In this document: positions 17,882 to 26,996 of the stretch, piece after piece
Numbering within the stretch: position 1 is the stretch's first letter
How the letters are laid out: each line of letters starts with the position of its first letter
From: Shewanella sp. OPT22
GTDB lineage: Bacteria; Pseudomonadota; Gammaproteobacteria; Enterobacterales; Shewanellaceae
Assembly (NCBI RefSeq): GCF_004168585.1
Contig: NZ_PGVH01000002.1
Span: 62,001-126,000, forward strand
Direction: 5' to 3'
DNA: 64,000 nucleotides
The notes under the pieces: generated by a model
Seen by the model: only the letters and a program-made list of their open reading frames with translations
Databases searched by the model: none
Told to the model about the DNA's origin: nothing
Made by a program: the position numbers and the translations under genes

Positions 17882-19318
17882 ATGAGTAGTAGAATGGCCA
17901 AGTACGAAGAGTTAATGGAAAGTATCATCACTCAGATAAATGATGGTGTTTGGGAAGTTGGTGAAAAGCTACCTTCTCTGAGAAAACAAACCCAAATTTC
18001 TGGGCTAAGTTTGATGACGGTTTTGAATGCCTATCAAGCTCTAGAAAGCCAAGGCGTTATTGTTTCACATTCCCGTTCTGGATATGTCGTTGCACCTAAG
18101 ATTACCCAGCCTGCTTATAAGAGGACCAATCCAGATTTTGAAGCTATTGAAAAAGTTGATATTAACGATATTATTTTTGATGTTTTACAGAACAGCCGGC
18201 GTCCTAATTTAATTAATTTTGGTTCGGTATATCCTGATGCATCCTTATATCCTCGGGCTCAAATCAATCGTTCTCTTGCAAATGCAGCTCGTACAATGCC
18301 AGCTTCAGCCATGATCGATAACTTCCCTCCTGGTAATGAAGATTTACGTCACATTATTTCCCAAAGATATGCCGCCCAAGGTATGAGTGTGTCACCAGAA
18401 GAAATCGTCATCACTTCAGGTGCACTAGAAGGGTTAAATTTGTGCTTGCAAGCAGTGACGACTCCCGGAGATTGGGTAATTGTTGAATCTCCGAGTTTCT
18501 ATGGTTCATTACAATCATTACAAAAACTGGGACTGAGAGCACTTTCAATTCATACTCACCCACAAACAGGCATCGACTTAAAAGCACTTGAAGTAGCTTT
18601 AAAGTCGCATAATGTTAAAGCTTGCTGGTTAATGACCAATCATCAAAACCCGATGGGCTTTACGCTTCCTGATGAGAATAAGCAACAACTGTCACGATTA
18701 TTGAGTAAGCACAAAGTTTATCTCATTGAAGATGACGTTTATCATGAACTGTATGCTGGAAGTAAGAAGCCATTACCAACTAAAGCATTCGATCACAGAG
18801 ACATGACATTACATTGCTCTTCATTTTCTAAATCCTTAGTCGCAGGCTTTCGAATTGGTTGGGTGGCTGCAGGTGCAAAAGCGGAACAAATTCAAAAATT
18901 ACAATTGATGTCAACAATGGCTGCAAGTGCACCTATGCAGCTCGCATTAACCAATTATTTAACCACCCGAAGTTATGAAACGCATCTACGCCTGTTGAGA
19001 AAAACCTTAGCTCAAAGAAAGTTTGCGCTCTGGAAAGTTCTCAATGAACACATGCCTAAATACGTAAAAATTAACTATTCAGAAGGAGGATATTTTATTT
19101 GGGTAGAGTTACCTGAACATATAGATGCTAGATACCTCTACTCTGCTTCTTTAGAGAAGAATATCAGTATTGCACCAGGTGCTATGTTCTCGTTAACGAA
19201 ACAATTTCAAAACTGCTTTAGGCTCAACTCTTCATTTGAATGTAATGAAAAGCATATAAAAGCGATTAAAACTTTGGCAGACCTAATCATCGAGTTAAAT
19301 AAAAATGCCCCAACATAA
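17882..19318 (+). CDS. MocR-family (GntR-HTH / aminotransferase) regulator
   Basis: A 478-residue transcription factor. The N-terminal winged helix (about residues 5-70, KYEELMESIITQINDGVWEVGEKLPSLRK...VLNAYQALESQGVI) is of GntR type. The rest is an inactive-type class I aminotransferase fold that binds pyridoxal phosphate, with the PLP lysine in SSFSKSLVAGFRIGW. MocR proteins sense PLP-linked small molecules and usually regulate a neighbouring gene, often for amino-acid or vitamin B6 metabolism. Here the divergent neighbour is deoC, so deoC/AOX control is possible but unproved. The stop codon lies in the loop of a terminator. Confidence 0.92.
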   Translation: MSSRMAKYEELMESIITQINDGVWEVGEKLPSLRKQTQISGLSLMTVLNAYQALESQGVIVSHSRSGYVVAPKITQPAYKRTNPDFEAIEKVDINDIIFDVLQNSRRPNLINFGSVYPDASLYPRAQINRSLANAARTMPASAMIDNFPPGNEDLRHIISQRYAAQGMSVSPEEIVITSGALEGLNLCLQAVTTPGDWVIVESPSFYGSLQSLQKLGLRALSIHTHPQTGIDLKALEVALKSHNVKACWLMTNHQNPMGFTLPDENKQQLSRLLSKHKVYLIEDDVYHELYAGSKKPLPTKAFDHRDMTLHCSSFSKSLVAGFRIGWVAAGAKAEQIQKLQLMSTMAASAPMQLALTNYLTTRSYETHLRLLRKTLAQRKFALWKVLNEHMPKYVKINYSEGGYFIWVELPEHIDARYLYSASLEKNISIAPGAMFSLTKQFQNCFRLNSSFECNEKHIKAIKTLADLIIELNKNAPT

Positions 19319-19332
19319 TATGGGGCATTTTA
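19301..19332. terminator. Bidirectional rho-independent terminator
   Basis: AAAATGCCCCA, loop ACATAATA, TGGGGCATTTT. It sits between convergent genes and has A/T-runs on both sides, so it can serve both. The MocR stop codon is within the loop. Confidence 0.85.
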
Positions 19333-19351
19333 AGGTTATAAACCGAATATA

Positions 19352-21814
19352 TTAACTTTCACGCAGTAAGCTTGAGCAGTTTTGAGAAAGTAATTGCCAA
19401 CAACGCCATAACCCGAGTATAGCAACAACTATCGCCCCTGAAACTGGTGCAACTAGCCACCAATCCCAATGCATATATACATTAAGTTCGAATACCTGAG
19501 TTTTAAGTAAGTAAAGCGCAAATTCTGCAACCCAAACCGCTAATAATCCAGCTATAGCCCCCAGAATACCGAACTCAAGCACGGTTGATGCTCTTAATAA
19601 CCAACCTGAGCCACCGAATGTACGTAACACGGCCAGTTCACGTTTACGGCCTGCCATACCAGCCTCAGTTTGTGCAATTAACACAAGTGAACTTGCGAGA
19701 ATAACCAGCACCAAAACCAGTGTTAATGAAAGCGATACTTGATCAATAATTTGCCTTAACTGTTCAACCATCGCACCGACATCAATAATCGAAATAGTCG
19801 GAAATTGTTTAATCAATTCAAGGACAACATCATCTTTGTTTGACTTAGCGCCATCGAGGTGAAAACTCGCAATTGATGTATAAGCGAATGAAGAGAGCGT
19901 TTCTTTAGTAAAGATCATAAAGAAGTTAGGCTGTAAGGTTTCCCAATGCACTTTTCGAATACTGGCCACTGTCGAAGTCACATCTCGCTGATCTATCGTG
20001 AAAGTTACAGTATCGCCAAGCTTCAAACCCAAACGTTTAGCTACGCCCTCTTCAACAGATACTTCATTCGGCTTTTGATTGAAATGCCCTTCTAAAATAT
20101 CATTATTGGGAGGTAATGCATCACGCCAAGTTAAGTTGAGCTCGCGATGAAATCCCACACGCCCTTTCTCACCAGTATTTTGTTCTGCTTTAGTAATAAA
20201 CTTTTCACCGTTAATGGCCGTCATTCGCCCACGAATTACAGGATAAATATCGGTCGCTTTTAGGTGATGTTTATTAAAGAAGGTTTCCAACGGTGTTGTG
20301 TCTTCTGGAGCAATATTCACCAAAAAGTAGTTGGGTGCATTTTCAGGTAACTGCTGCTGCCACTCTTCTAATAAGTCTTGTCTTAGTGCAAAGATGGTTA
20401 GCAGTAAAACCAGCGCAGAGCTAAAGCCCACAAGTTGTACCGCATTTTGTCTTGCTCTTCGCCTTAAGCCAGCTAGAGCAAGTTGCAGCGGATTACTGAT
20501 TTTTAAACCAGCACCATGCCCTAAACGGATCATGATAAAGCCCACCAGCATTAACAACATTGCTAACACCACAACCGTAGACATCACAATCAACGTCAAA
20601 GTCAGATTTTTAGAATAGATATAACCTAAAGCACCCAGCGCAGTTAAACTCAGTACTACGTTTAGCCACTGACCAATTGGGATATGTTGTAATTGGCGCT
20701 GCAATACTCTCAGCGGTGGAATACTCAATAAACGCATCAAAGGGTAAGCTGAAAACATAAAAGCACTGAGCAAACCAGTACTGATCCCGAGTACAATGGG
20801 TCGGATCATGGACGGATCATAACTCGCAATATCTGCAGGCAAAAATGCGGTTAAACTGATATCGAGTAACCAGCCACCCAATAAACCAAGCGCAATACCT
20901 AATATACAGATTAACAACAAGTGAAAGCTGAAGATAAAACGAATTTGCTTAGCGCTTGCTCCAAAGGTTTTTAGCATGGCTACAGCATCATAGTGACGTT
21001 GACAATAACGTTGAGCAGCAATACCAATTGCGGTACACGCTAAGGCAATACCTAACAAACTGGCTAATAATAAAAATTGCTCGGCACGTTTAATTGCACC
21101 TGCCAATGGGGAATCACCACTTTCGACATCTTCCCAATCTTGAGTGCTGTTCAAAAGTGGTTTAGCAAAGGTTTCAAATGACTTTAATTGGTCATCTGAA
21201 CCCGTAAACTGATAAACATATTTAATACGACTGCCAGGCTGAATAATCTGAGTTTTATCCACATCCTCAATGCGCATCAATACCACAGGAGCAGAAGCAA
21301 AAGGATTAAAGACAGCGTCGGGAAGCCGAGAAATTTGCGCTGCCATGTTGAAATTAGACAGACCAATTTCGATTTGCTTGGGTTGATCGAGTAACCCCGC
21401 TAAACGAGTTTCATACCAGACTGAACCTAGCTTAGGTAAACCTTTAGCGTCACCAGATGAAAGTTCAATTTTACCTTTTAGTGGATACATGTCTCCAACA
21501 GCTTTGATGGTAACCAATTGAAACTCATCTCCCGCATAGACCATGGATTGAAACTCCATATTGGTCACACGCTGTAAGCCCATCTCATCAGCTTTGTTAA
21601 GAATGGCAGTATCCAATTTTACTGGCGAATCTATCACTCTATCTGCAGCAATAAACTTACTGGCCTCACCAGAAATGGCTGTTTGTAATCTTTCACTGAC
21701 TCTAGATAAGCCGCTAACTGACAACACAGCCAAAGTGATTGCCAATAGAATCAACACCAGTTGACCTTGCAGCAATTCACGTCTGAACAAACGCCAAGCT
21801 AAACTAAACTCCAT
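19352..21814 (-). CDS. FtsX-like ABC transporter permease (YbbP-type)
   Basis: An 820-residue inner-membrane permease of the MacB/FtsX class with two FtsX domains. TM1 is at about residues 15-38. A large periplasmic domain follows to about 245, then a three- to four-helix bundle (about 250-365), further helices near 385-430 and 455-475, a second periplasmic domain (about 490-690), and a final three-helix bundle (about 695-810). The layout equals E. coli YbbP, the partner of the ATPase YbbA. Members act by mechanotransmission to extract or move lipids or lipoproteins rather than by classical import. It overlaps the ATPase gene by one base, so the two form one operon. No obvious defects. Confidence 0.9.
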   Translation of the reverse strand: MEFSLAWRLFRRELLQGQLVLILLAITLAVLSVSGLSRVSERLQTAISGEASKFIAADRVIDSPVKLDTAILNKADEMGLQRVTNMEFQSMVYAGDEFQLVTIKAVGDMYPLKGKIELSSGDAKGLPKLGSVWYETRLAGLLDQPKQIEIGLSNFNMAAQISRLPDAVFNPFASAPVVLMRIEDVDKTQIIQPGSRIKYVYQFTGSDDQLKSFETFAKPLLNSTQDWEDVESGDSPLAGAIKRAEQFLLLASLLGIALACTAIGIAAQRYCQRHYDAVAMLKTFGASAKQIRFIFSFHLLLICILGIALGLLGGWLLDISLTAFLPADIASYDPSMIRPIVLGISTGLLSAFMFSAYPLMRLLSIPPLRVLQRQLQHIPIGQWLNVVLSLTALGALGYIYSKNLTLTLIVMSTVVVLAMLLMLVGFIMIRLGHGAGLKISNPLQLALAGLRRRARQNAVQLVGFSSALVLLLTIFALRQDLLEEWQQQLPENAPNYFLVNIAPEDTTPLETFFNKHHLKATDIYPVIRGRMTAINGEKFITKAEQNTGEKGRVGFHRELNLTWRDALPPNNDILEGHFNQKPNEVSVEEGVAKRLGLKLGDTVTFTIDQRDVTSTVASIRKVHWETLQPNFFMIFTKETLSSFAYTSIASFHLDGAKSNKDDVVLELIKQFPTISIIDVGAMVEQLRQIIDQVSLSLTLVLVLVILASSLVLIAQTEAGMAGRKRELAVLRTFGGSGWLLRASTVLEFGILGAIAGLLAVWVAEFALYLLKTQVFELNVYMHWDWWLVAPVSGAIVVAILGLWRCWQLLSQNCSSLLRES

Positions 21815-22530
21815 TAGCTTGCCCTCTTTTCATCTACTTCAGTTATTTCAGTAAGCTGGCCATTTTCCATTTGAACTTGACGTTGACACTTGCTAGCCAA
21901 CTCCAAATCGTGTGTCACTACAACTAACGTTGTGTCACTTTGTTCATTAAGGTCAAATAACATACGCTCAACTTTAGCGCCGTTTTCACCGTCTAAGTTT
22001 CCAGTTGGTTCATCAGCAAATAAAACCTTTGGCTCACTGATAAAAGCTCGAGCAATAGCAACACGTTGCTGCTCACCACCGGAGAGTTGCTTTGGAAGAT
22101 GCGTTAAACGATGACTCAATCCAACTTTATCCAACATATCTAACGCTTTTTGTTTAGCGTTTTTAACACCGGCTAATTCAGCAGGTAACATCACGTTCTC
22201 AAGCGCTGTTAATGTATCCACCAGCATGAACGACTGAAAAATAAAGCTGACTTTATCTTTACGTAACGCCGCTTTTTGTTCTTCGTTTAAATTTGATAAA
22301 GCCACCCCATCGAGTATCACTTCACCAGACGTCGGTGTATCTAATGCTGCAAGCAAACCAAGTAAGCTTGATTTACCAGCACCTGATGGACCGACGATAG
22401 CAATGCTGTCTCCCTGCTTGACTTCTAGGTCAATGCCCTTGAGGATATTAAGCATACCTTCTTGAGTTTTTACCGATTTTTCGAGGTCGACGACTTTTAT
22501 GGCTGAATTTTTTTCTTTATTTACACTCAA
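21814..22530 (-). CDS. ybbA: ABC transporter ATP-binding protein (YbbA-type)
   Basis: A 238-residue ATPase partner of the adjacent permease. Walker A (GPSGAGKSS), the signature LSGGEQQRVAIARA, and Walker B (VLFADEPTGNLD) are complete, with the LolD/MacB-type subfamily look. I choose a TTG start at 22530, with AAGGA seven bases upstream; the longer ATG frame to 22635 would run far into the divergent esterase gene. The pairing with a divergent TesA-type esterase is the same as in E. coli (tesA / ybbAP), which strongly supports the identities and hints at a joint role in lysophospholipid or lipid handling in the envelope. Confidence 0.92.
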   Translation of the reverse strand: MSVNKEKNSAIKVVDLEKSVKTQEGMLNILKGIDLEVKQGDSIAIVGPSGAGKSSLLGLLAALDTPTSGEVILDGVALSNLNEEQKAALRKDKVSFIFQSFMLVDTLTALENVMLPAELAGVKNAKQKALDMLDKVGLSHRLTHLPKQLSGGEQQRVAIARAFISEPKVLFADEPTGNLDGENGAKVERMLFDLNEQSDTTLVVVTHDLELASKCQRQVQMENGQLTEITEVDEKRAS

Positions 22531-22564
22531 AACTCGTTCCTTACAGGCTAATAAACACAAAGCT

Positions 22565-23152
22565 ATGCCTTTAAAACATAAATTACTGGCGGTTGTGCTG
22601 TTTACTTTAACAGCTTCTCCCGCCTTTGCAGACACTATATTAATACTCGGAGACAGTCTTGGTGCAAGCTATGGAATGGATCAAAATGTTGGTTGGGTAA
22701 CCAAATTACAAAAACAAATGCCTGAACATAAGATTATTAATGCTTCAGTAAGTGGTGAAACGACAGCCGGTGGATTGCGTAGACTGCCTGCCCTGCTTGA
22801 GACTACAAAGCCTGACGTTGTACTTATTGAGCTTGGTGGTAACGACGGGTTACGCGGTTTTTCGCCGAAAAAGCTGAAATCAAATCTTACAAATTTAGTG
22901 AAACTATCTAAAGCAGCCAACGCTAAAGTGTTAGTTAGTGAAGTAATGGTTCCACCTAATTACGGCCCTCGATACAGCAAAAGCTTTATTCAGGTCTATA
23001 AAGATTTAGCTAAAGATTCATCGATTACAGTGATTCCGTTTTTTATGACTGAAATTGCCCCGCATCCTGAATTAATGCAAAAAGATGGGATTCACCCCAA
23101 CGAAAAAGCACAAGATAAGATTGTGGAATTTGTAAGGCCATGGTTGATGTGA
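22565..23152 (+). CDS. tesA: TesA-type SGNH thioesterase/lysophospholipase
   Basis: A periplasmic esterase of 195 residues. The start is the ATG at 22565, which gives a clear signal peptide (MPLKHKLLAVVLFTLTASPAFA, cleaved before DTIL). An upstream in-frame ATG at 22499 would add a non-signal stretch and overlap ybbA. The SGNH blocks are intact: GDSLGASYG (Ser31), the Gly block after SGETTAGG, GGND, and the late DGIHPNE with the catalytic Asp-His pair. E. coli TesA hydrolyses acyl-CoA and lysophospholipid esters. Divergent from ybbAP as in E. coli, with a 34-base shared promoter space. Confidence 0.94.
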   Translation: MPLKHKLLAVVLFTLTASPAFADTILILGDSLGASYGMDQNVGWVTKLQKQMPEHKIINASVSGETTAGGLRRLPALLETTKPDVVLIELGGNDGLRGFSPKKLKSNLTNLVKLSKAANAKVLVSEVMVPPNYGPRYSKSFIQVYKDLAKDSSITVIPFFMTEIAPHPELMQKDGIHPNEKAQDKIVEFVRPWLM

Positions 23153-25099
23153 TTATTTTTTAAAGTTCGCATCAAGTTGGGTATCAGATACTGTTTCTTG
23201 ATTATTCTTGTCGGGAACGATATTGTATTCCTCCTGTGAAAGCTTTTTTTTGATAGGATTCCAAAAATCCACATTATGGTTTATACCGACGGCATTATAG
23301 GATGGTAAGTCAATACCATATACACGGCAATGGGCAACATCTCCTCTATTGGGATCTGTTTCCCCAACAAATTCGAAAGCTAGGGGTATTTTAGCCATCC
23401 ATGCTCTTTCAGTGATATTGGATTGAATTTTCTGTAAGATCGCTAACTTAACTTCATCACTTCGGCTATCGAAAACTATTCCAGACTTCCAATCTATAGT
23501 AGCGTTAGGAGTGAATTGTCCTGCAAGATATGTTTTACCATTTGGGAGCTCTTCTATTACAGCCTCCAAGCAATCAACAGATCGTACCTGTACTTCACTA
23601 CTTAACTCTTGATCTACAATTTTTAAATCATAGGCATTTCGTAAAAAGGAACCTAAACCAGCGTTACAATTACCTCTCTTTTTTGGGGGAACATCGTAGT
23701 CAAGACCAGGAAAGGCCTCCATTGTATGTAATTTTTTATGGACAGCTCGTGCTAAAAAATTTGCCCCAGGTTCAGATTGTTTACAAACATCTACTCCCAT
23801 GCAAAACCTTGGTATTGATTCATAGTGGTCTGATAAAACTCCTGGTGTATATAATTTTTCCTTTATAGGGTTGTGCGTAAATTCTTCTTCTGGATTTACC
23901 TTCTGAAAGGCCTCAGGTACCCTGCTATGCTCGGTTCTACAGTTAAAAGAATCTAAAGATTTTATTGTTTCTTTGCTGCATGAACTCAAGCGTTCATCTC
24001 TGTTAGATTCTTTATAATTTACAGTTGAAACATCACCGGCTAAACTAACACCGATACCAGAACGGCCAAGTTTCTCATCGAGATACAATTGATGTAGTGA
24101 TAATTGCCTTACGCCGTTGAAGAATGAAAAAACATCAACGTCCACAATCATTTTAGCCCCTTCTGACCTCTGATAATGGGACACATCCCCTTCTGCTGTG
24201 TCGGGAAATACTGTATGCCACAATTCACAAGAGCGTAATTTTGCTTCATCTGATCGAGCCTTAAGTATCAAGGAAAATTCATTCATTATCTGTTTTTCAA
24301 CTTGCTCTTTATCTGCATCTTTATCAAATAAAGTCATTCTGATGTTTTTATAAGCAACATAACAATATTCTAATATGGCATAAGTCTCACCTTTAATTTC
24401 CATTAAAGTTTCTATGACTTTCTCTTTATCGACTTCAAAATCTACGCCACGTTCAAGCTTTCTAACAGCATGAATGAGTTTTTCGTCGATAGTAATGAAT
24501 GCACGCATGTCATCACTGGCAAGCGTAAATACTGGAGCAGGTTTTGCTGTTTTACCTATAAATACTTTTTTTCTTAAATGAGGACTAGCTTCAGAATGAG
24601 GAAAAGTATTTTTTAATTTTAATTTTAATTCATGCCCCCCTGGCGACCCGATACCTATATGTGAATGAATGCCATGATAATCATGCCAGTTATGGTCAAC
24701 AAAAAATGTGGCTATGGCACTTCTAAAATAGTAAAGGTTACTAGCAACGTATATTTTAACTGGATGTAAGTTTTTTTTGCCGAACTTTAAATCTGCTTCT
24801 GAAAAGCCAGTTAAAACAATTTTTTTACCTTTATCGCTCGAACCCCGATCGAAAAAAGATTTCGCTCTTGGATCACAACCTTCCAAAAAGTCTTCACCTC
24901 TCGCTTCACAATAACTTTTTGTTTGATTTACAAGGTCAATAGCCGTTTTGCTAAAAAACTTAACTTGACTGATATTTAAGTATTCAGTATCAGAATTAAC
25001 TCTTTTACAGCTGATAACTTGAATTTCGGAATCCCCAAGGTTATCCACTCTTGGTGTGATTTCTGGAGTCCAAAGAGGTGAGCTTGCAGACAATGACAT
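23153..25099 (-). CDS. Orphan hypothetical protein, 648 aa
   Basis: Not recognised, and one of the largest unassigned proteins in the window. It has no signal peptide and no membrane helices. The sequence looks like a folded, soluble, multi-domain protein rather than low-complexity: an N-terminal part with His-rich stretch DHNWHDYHGIHSHIGIGSPGGH (about residues 135-155), a helical middle (about 200-310), and a C-terminal half with several Cys. The dipeptide context NPIKEKL / NPIKKKL appears twice (about residues 400 and 615). The stop codon adjoins the tesA stop (convergent, no gap). The 269 bases upstream (25100-25368) hold only AT-rich DNA. Effector or enzyme function cannot be inferred; a structure prediction would be most useful. 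Confidence 0.7.
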   Translation of the reverse strand: MSLSASSPLWTPEITPRVDNLGDSEIQVISCKRVNSDTEYLNISQVKFFSKTAIDLVNQTKSYCEARGEDFLEGCDPRAKSFFDRGSSDKGKKIVLTGFSEADLKFGKKNLHPVKIYVASNLYYFRSAIATFFVDHNWHDYHGIHSHIGIGSPGGHELKLKLKNTFPHSEASPHLRKKVFIGKTAKPAPVFTLASDDMRAFITIDEKLIHAVRKLERGVDFEVDKEKVIETLMEIKGETYAILEYCYVAYKNIRMTLFDKDADKEQVEKQIMNEFSLILKARSDEAKLRSCELWHTVFPDTAEGDVSHYQRSEGAKMIVDVDVFSFFNGVRQLSLHQLYLDEKLGRSGIGVSLAGDVSTVNYKESNRDERLSSCSKETIKSLDSFNCRTEHSRVPEAFQKVNPEEEFTHNPIKEKLYTPGVLSDHYESIPRFCMGVDVCKQSEPGANFLARAVHKKLHTMEAFPGLDYDVPPKKRGNCNAGLGSFLRNAYDLKIVDQELSSEVQVRSVDCLEAVIEELPNGKTYLAGQFTPNATIDWKSGIVFDSRSDEVKLAILQKIQSNITERAWMAKIPLAFEFVGETDPNRGDVAHCRVYGIDLPSYNAVGINHNVDFWNPIKKKLSQEEYNIVPDKNNQETVSDTQLDANFKK

Positions 25100-25368
25100 C
25101 AGTTATCTATAAAGAAGAAATAAAAAAATGATAATACCTTTGCGTACTCCTATTGAGAGCTTGGTTAAACTTTTATTAATGTTATTAATTTGCTCCACAA
25201 TCTAACGGCTTTCAATTTAGCTATTATTTATCAATACATTAAGAAAATATACCAAAAAAATTTGCGTACTTTAGTTACCAAAAGATTAACTATATTTAAG
25301 TTTTAGTGAACACTTAATAGGCAATAATACTCTCCCATCGAAATCCTCGTAAACGAGATAAATACTCT

Positions 25369-26493
25369 ATGTCTCAGCCGAAACTAAAAAAAGTTCCTAG
25401 CATGAATATTTTAATAGTATTAATTCTTGCTTCATTATCACTAACTGCATGCAAAAAAGAGCAAATACTAAACTGTAAAAATGTTGATTTGAACGCTCCT
25501 TATAACGTGAACCATATTGATTATTTGAAGTTAAGGTGTGCTAACAATGAGCTTCCGGACTTTCCTAAAAATGAGAAAGTGACTGCACCATCGGTATATA
25601 ACCCATGGTCTGATAAGGCTTGCCCTAGCTCATTATCGACACTTTCTGATAAAGAAGTATTCGACTGCGCCAATGCTTCAGCAGTTGAAGCTATTGACGA
25701 CGGGCGGGTTGAAAAAAGAGCACATGCAGTAGAAGTATTAAATCATGCGATAGAAAAAACAAAGAACAGTTTAGACAATGTGTCTAAAGCGGCTCTCTAT
25801 ATGGATAGAAGCTTATTGAGAGTTGCAATGGGAGGTGAAAATAATAAGAAATTCTATTTTATTGCTAATTTATGGTATATCCAAAAAGATCTTAACTCAG
25901 CGAAAAAGTTAGACCCTAATAACTTAAGTGTACCTTACTGGGATTACGCAAACAGAATTATCAATGATTCACTCTTAAACCAATGGAAAAAAGCTGTGCA
26001 AGTTGGGAACGATGGAATTGATAACTTATATTACGTAGAAAAAGAATATGGTAAAGATCAACTCATGGAAAGCTTAATCGGTGAAATAGCAATCTTCCCT
26101 GGTTTTCCTCTTGCAACAGGAATTCCTCAAAGGATGCTCTCAATTCTAGATAAAAACTCATGCAGTGATAATGTTCCTGGATGCAATCATAATGACTCAG
26201 CAGCTCCTTTCTCGGTGGAGGGAATAAATTATACTTTTGCAGAAGCCTATGCACGTATTGGAAACAAAGAAAAAACAATCGAATATTTAAATAAAAGCCT
26301 TAACGCAAGTAATTTCAGTGAATGGCCATATAGAAACCTTGTATTAGACGCCTTGAACTCGCCGGATGAACTTTTAGAGCAATTCGCTAAATATGGGCCA
26401 TATAAACAAGTAACATTTGATATGAAAAGTAACCAAAATAGAAGCTGCTTACTTTGTCATGGTCTTCAAAGAGATGTGCATGAGTCAAATTGA
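25369..26493 (+). CDS. Lipoprotein with TPR-like repeats and a terminal CxxCH
   Basis: A 374-residue predicted lipoprotein: hydrophobic h-region followed by the lipobox LTAC, so Cys27 would be lipidated (numbering from the ATG at 25369; the ATG at 25402 is an alternative start that keeps the signal). After a Cys-rich N-terminal part, residues about 100-340 look alpha-helical with tetratricopeptide-like spacing (AVEVLNHAIEK..., AEAYARIGNKEKTIEYLNKSLNAS). The last 20 residues contain SCLLCHG, a perfect CxxCH heme c motif, which is rare at the very end of a TPR protein and may be either a real heme site or chance. Product family not recognised. Neighbours give no clue. Confidence 0.75.
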   Translation: MSQPKLKKVPSMNILIVLILASLSLTACKKEQILNCKNVDLNAPYNVNHIDYLKLRCANNELPDFPKNEKVTAPSVYNPWSDKACPSSLSTLSDKEVFDCANASAVEAIDDGRVEKRAHAVEVLNHAIEKTKNSLDNVSKAALYMDRSLLRVAMGGENNKKFYFIANLWYIQKDLNSAKKLDPNNLSVPYWDYANRIINDSLLNQWKKAVQVGNDGIDNLYYVEKEYGKDQLMESLIGEIAIFPGFPLATGIPQRMLSILDKNSCSDNVPGCNHNDSAAPFSVEGINYTFAEAYARIGNKEKTIEYLNKSLNASNFSEWPYRNLVLDALNSPDELLEQFAKYGPYKQVTFDMKSNQNRSCLLCHGLQRDVHESN

Positions 26494-26583
26494 CAACAAA
26501 AACCCAACCTAGATCAAATTTTGGATTTTAAGAACTGTTAAGATGCGAGCACTTTTGGCAATAATTGAATCAAGGAAAGCAGC

Positions 26584-26979
26584 ATGCCTATCAGCCATAA
26601 ACATAGGGTTTATATTCCGACAAGTGCTCGTTCTAACCAATACATCACTGCAGATATTTAAGTAACACCTGAACTCATTGAACATTTTGGTAATCTTGAA
26701 ACATTATATAACACCCTAAGTAATGACATTTTCTTATTGGCTGAGGCACAATAACTGTATAACTGCCAGATTATTACCATCGATAAACTCACTGTCATTC
26801 GGTATCACAATGAGTCATATCATTTTCATACAAAAGAACAAATTATCTTTTTCTATAACCCTGCTTATCATGAAGGATATGGCAAATTCATTAATACGGT
26901 TCTAGCAGAACAACTAAAGTTAGATAAGAAGCATGAAGATATGACAGTCCGCTTTCACCAACATATTAGTTATTTATAG
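26584..26979 (+). pseudogene. Broken ORF with two in-frame TAA codons
   Basis: Reading in one frame from the ATG at 26584 gives 131 codons to TAG at 26979, interrupted only by two TAA codons (after ...SNQYITADI and after ...FLLAEAQ). The intact parts look coding (VTPELIEHFGNLETLYNTLSND..., NPAYHEGYGKFINTVLAEQ). GGAA in AAGGAAAG lies upstream. Neighbouring genes use TAA as a stop, so these are nonsense mutations rather than a recoded codon. Family not recognised. Shorter ORFs in other frames here are chance. Confidence 0.6.
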
Positions 26980-26996
26980 TAAAACAAACACCATGC

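Noticed and set aside
26723..26905. 60-residue plus-strand open frame
   Set aside because: It is out of frame with the better-supported broken gene at 26584-26979 and has no features of its own.
26584..26979. TAA read as an amino acid (recoding)
   Set aside because: Many neighbouring genes end in TAA, so the two TAA codons here are nonsense mutations.
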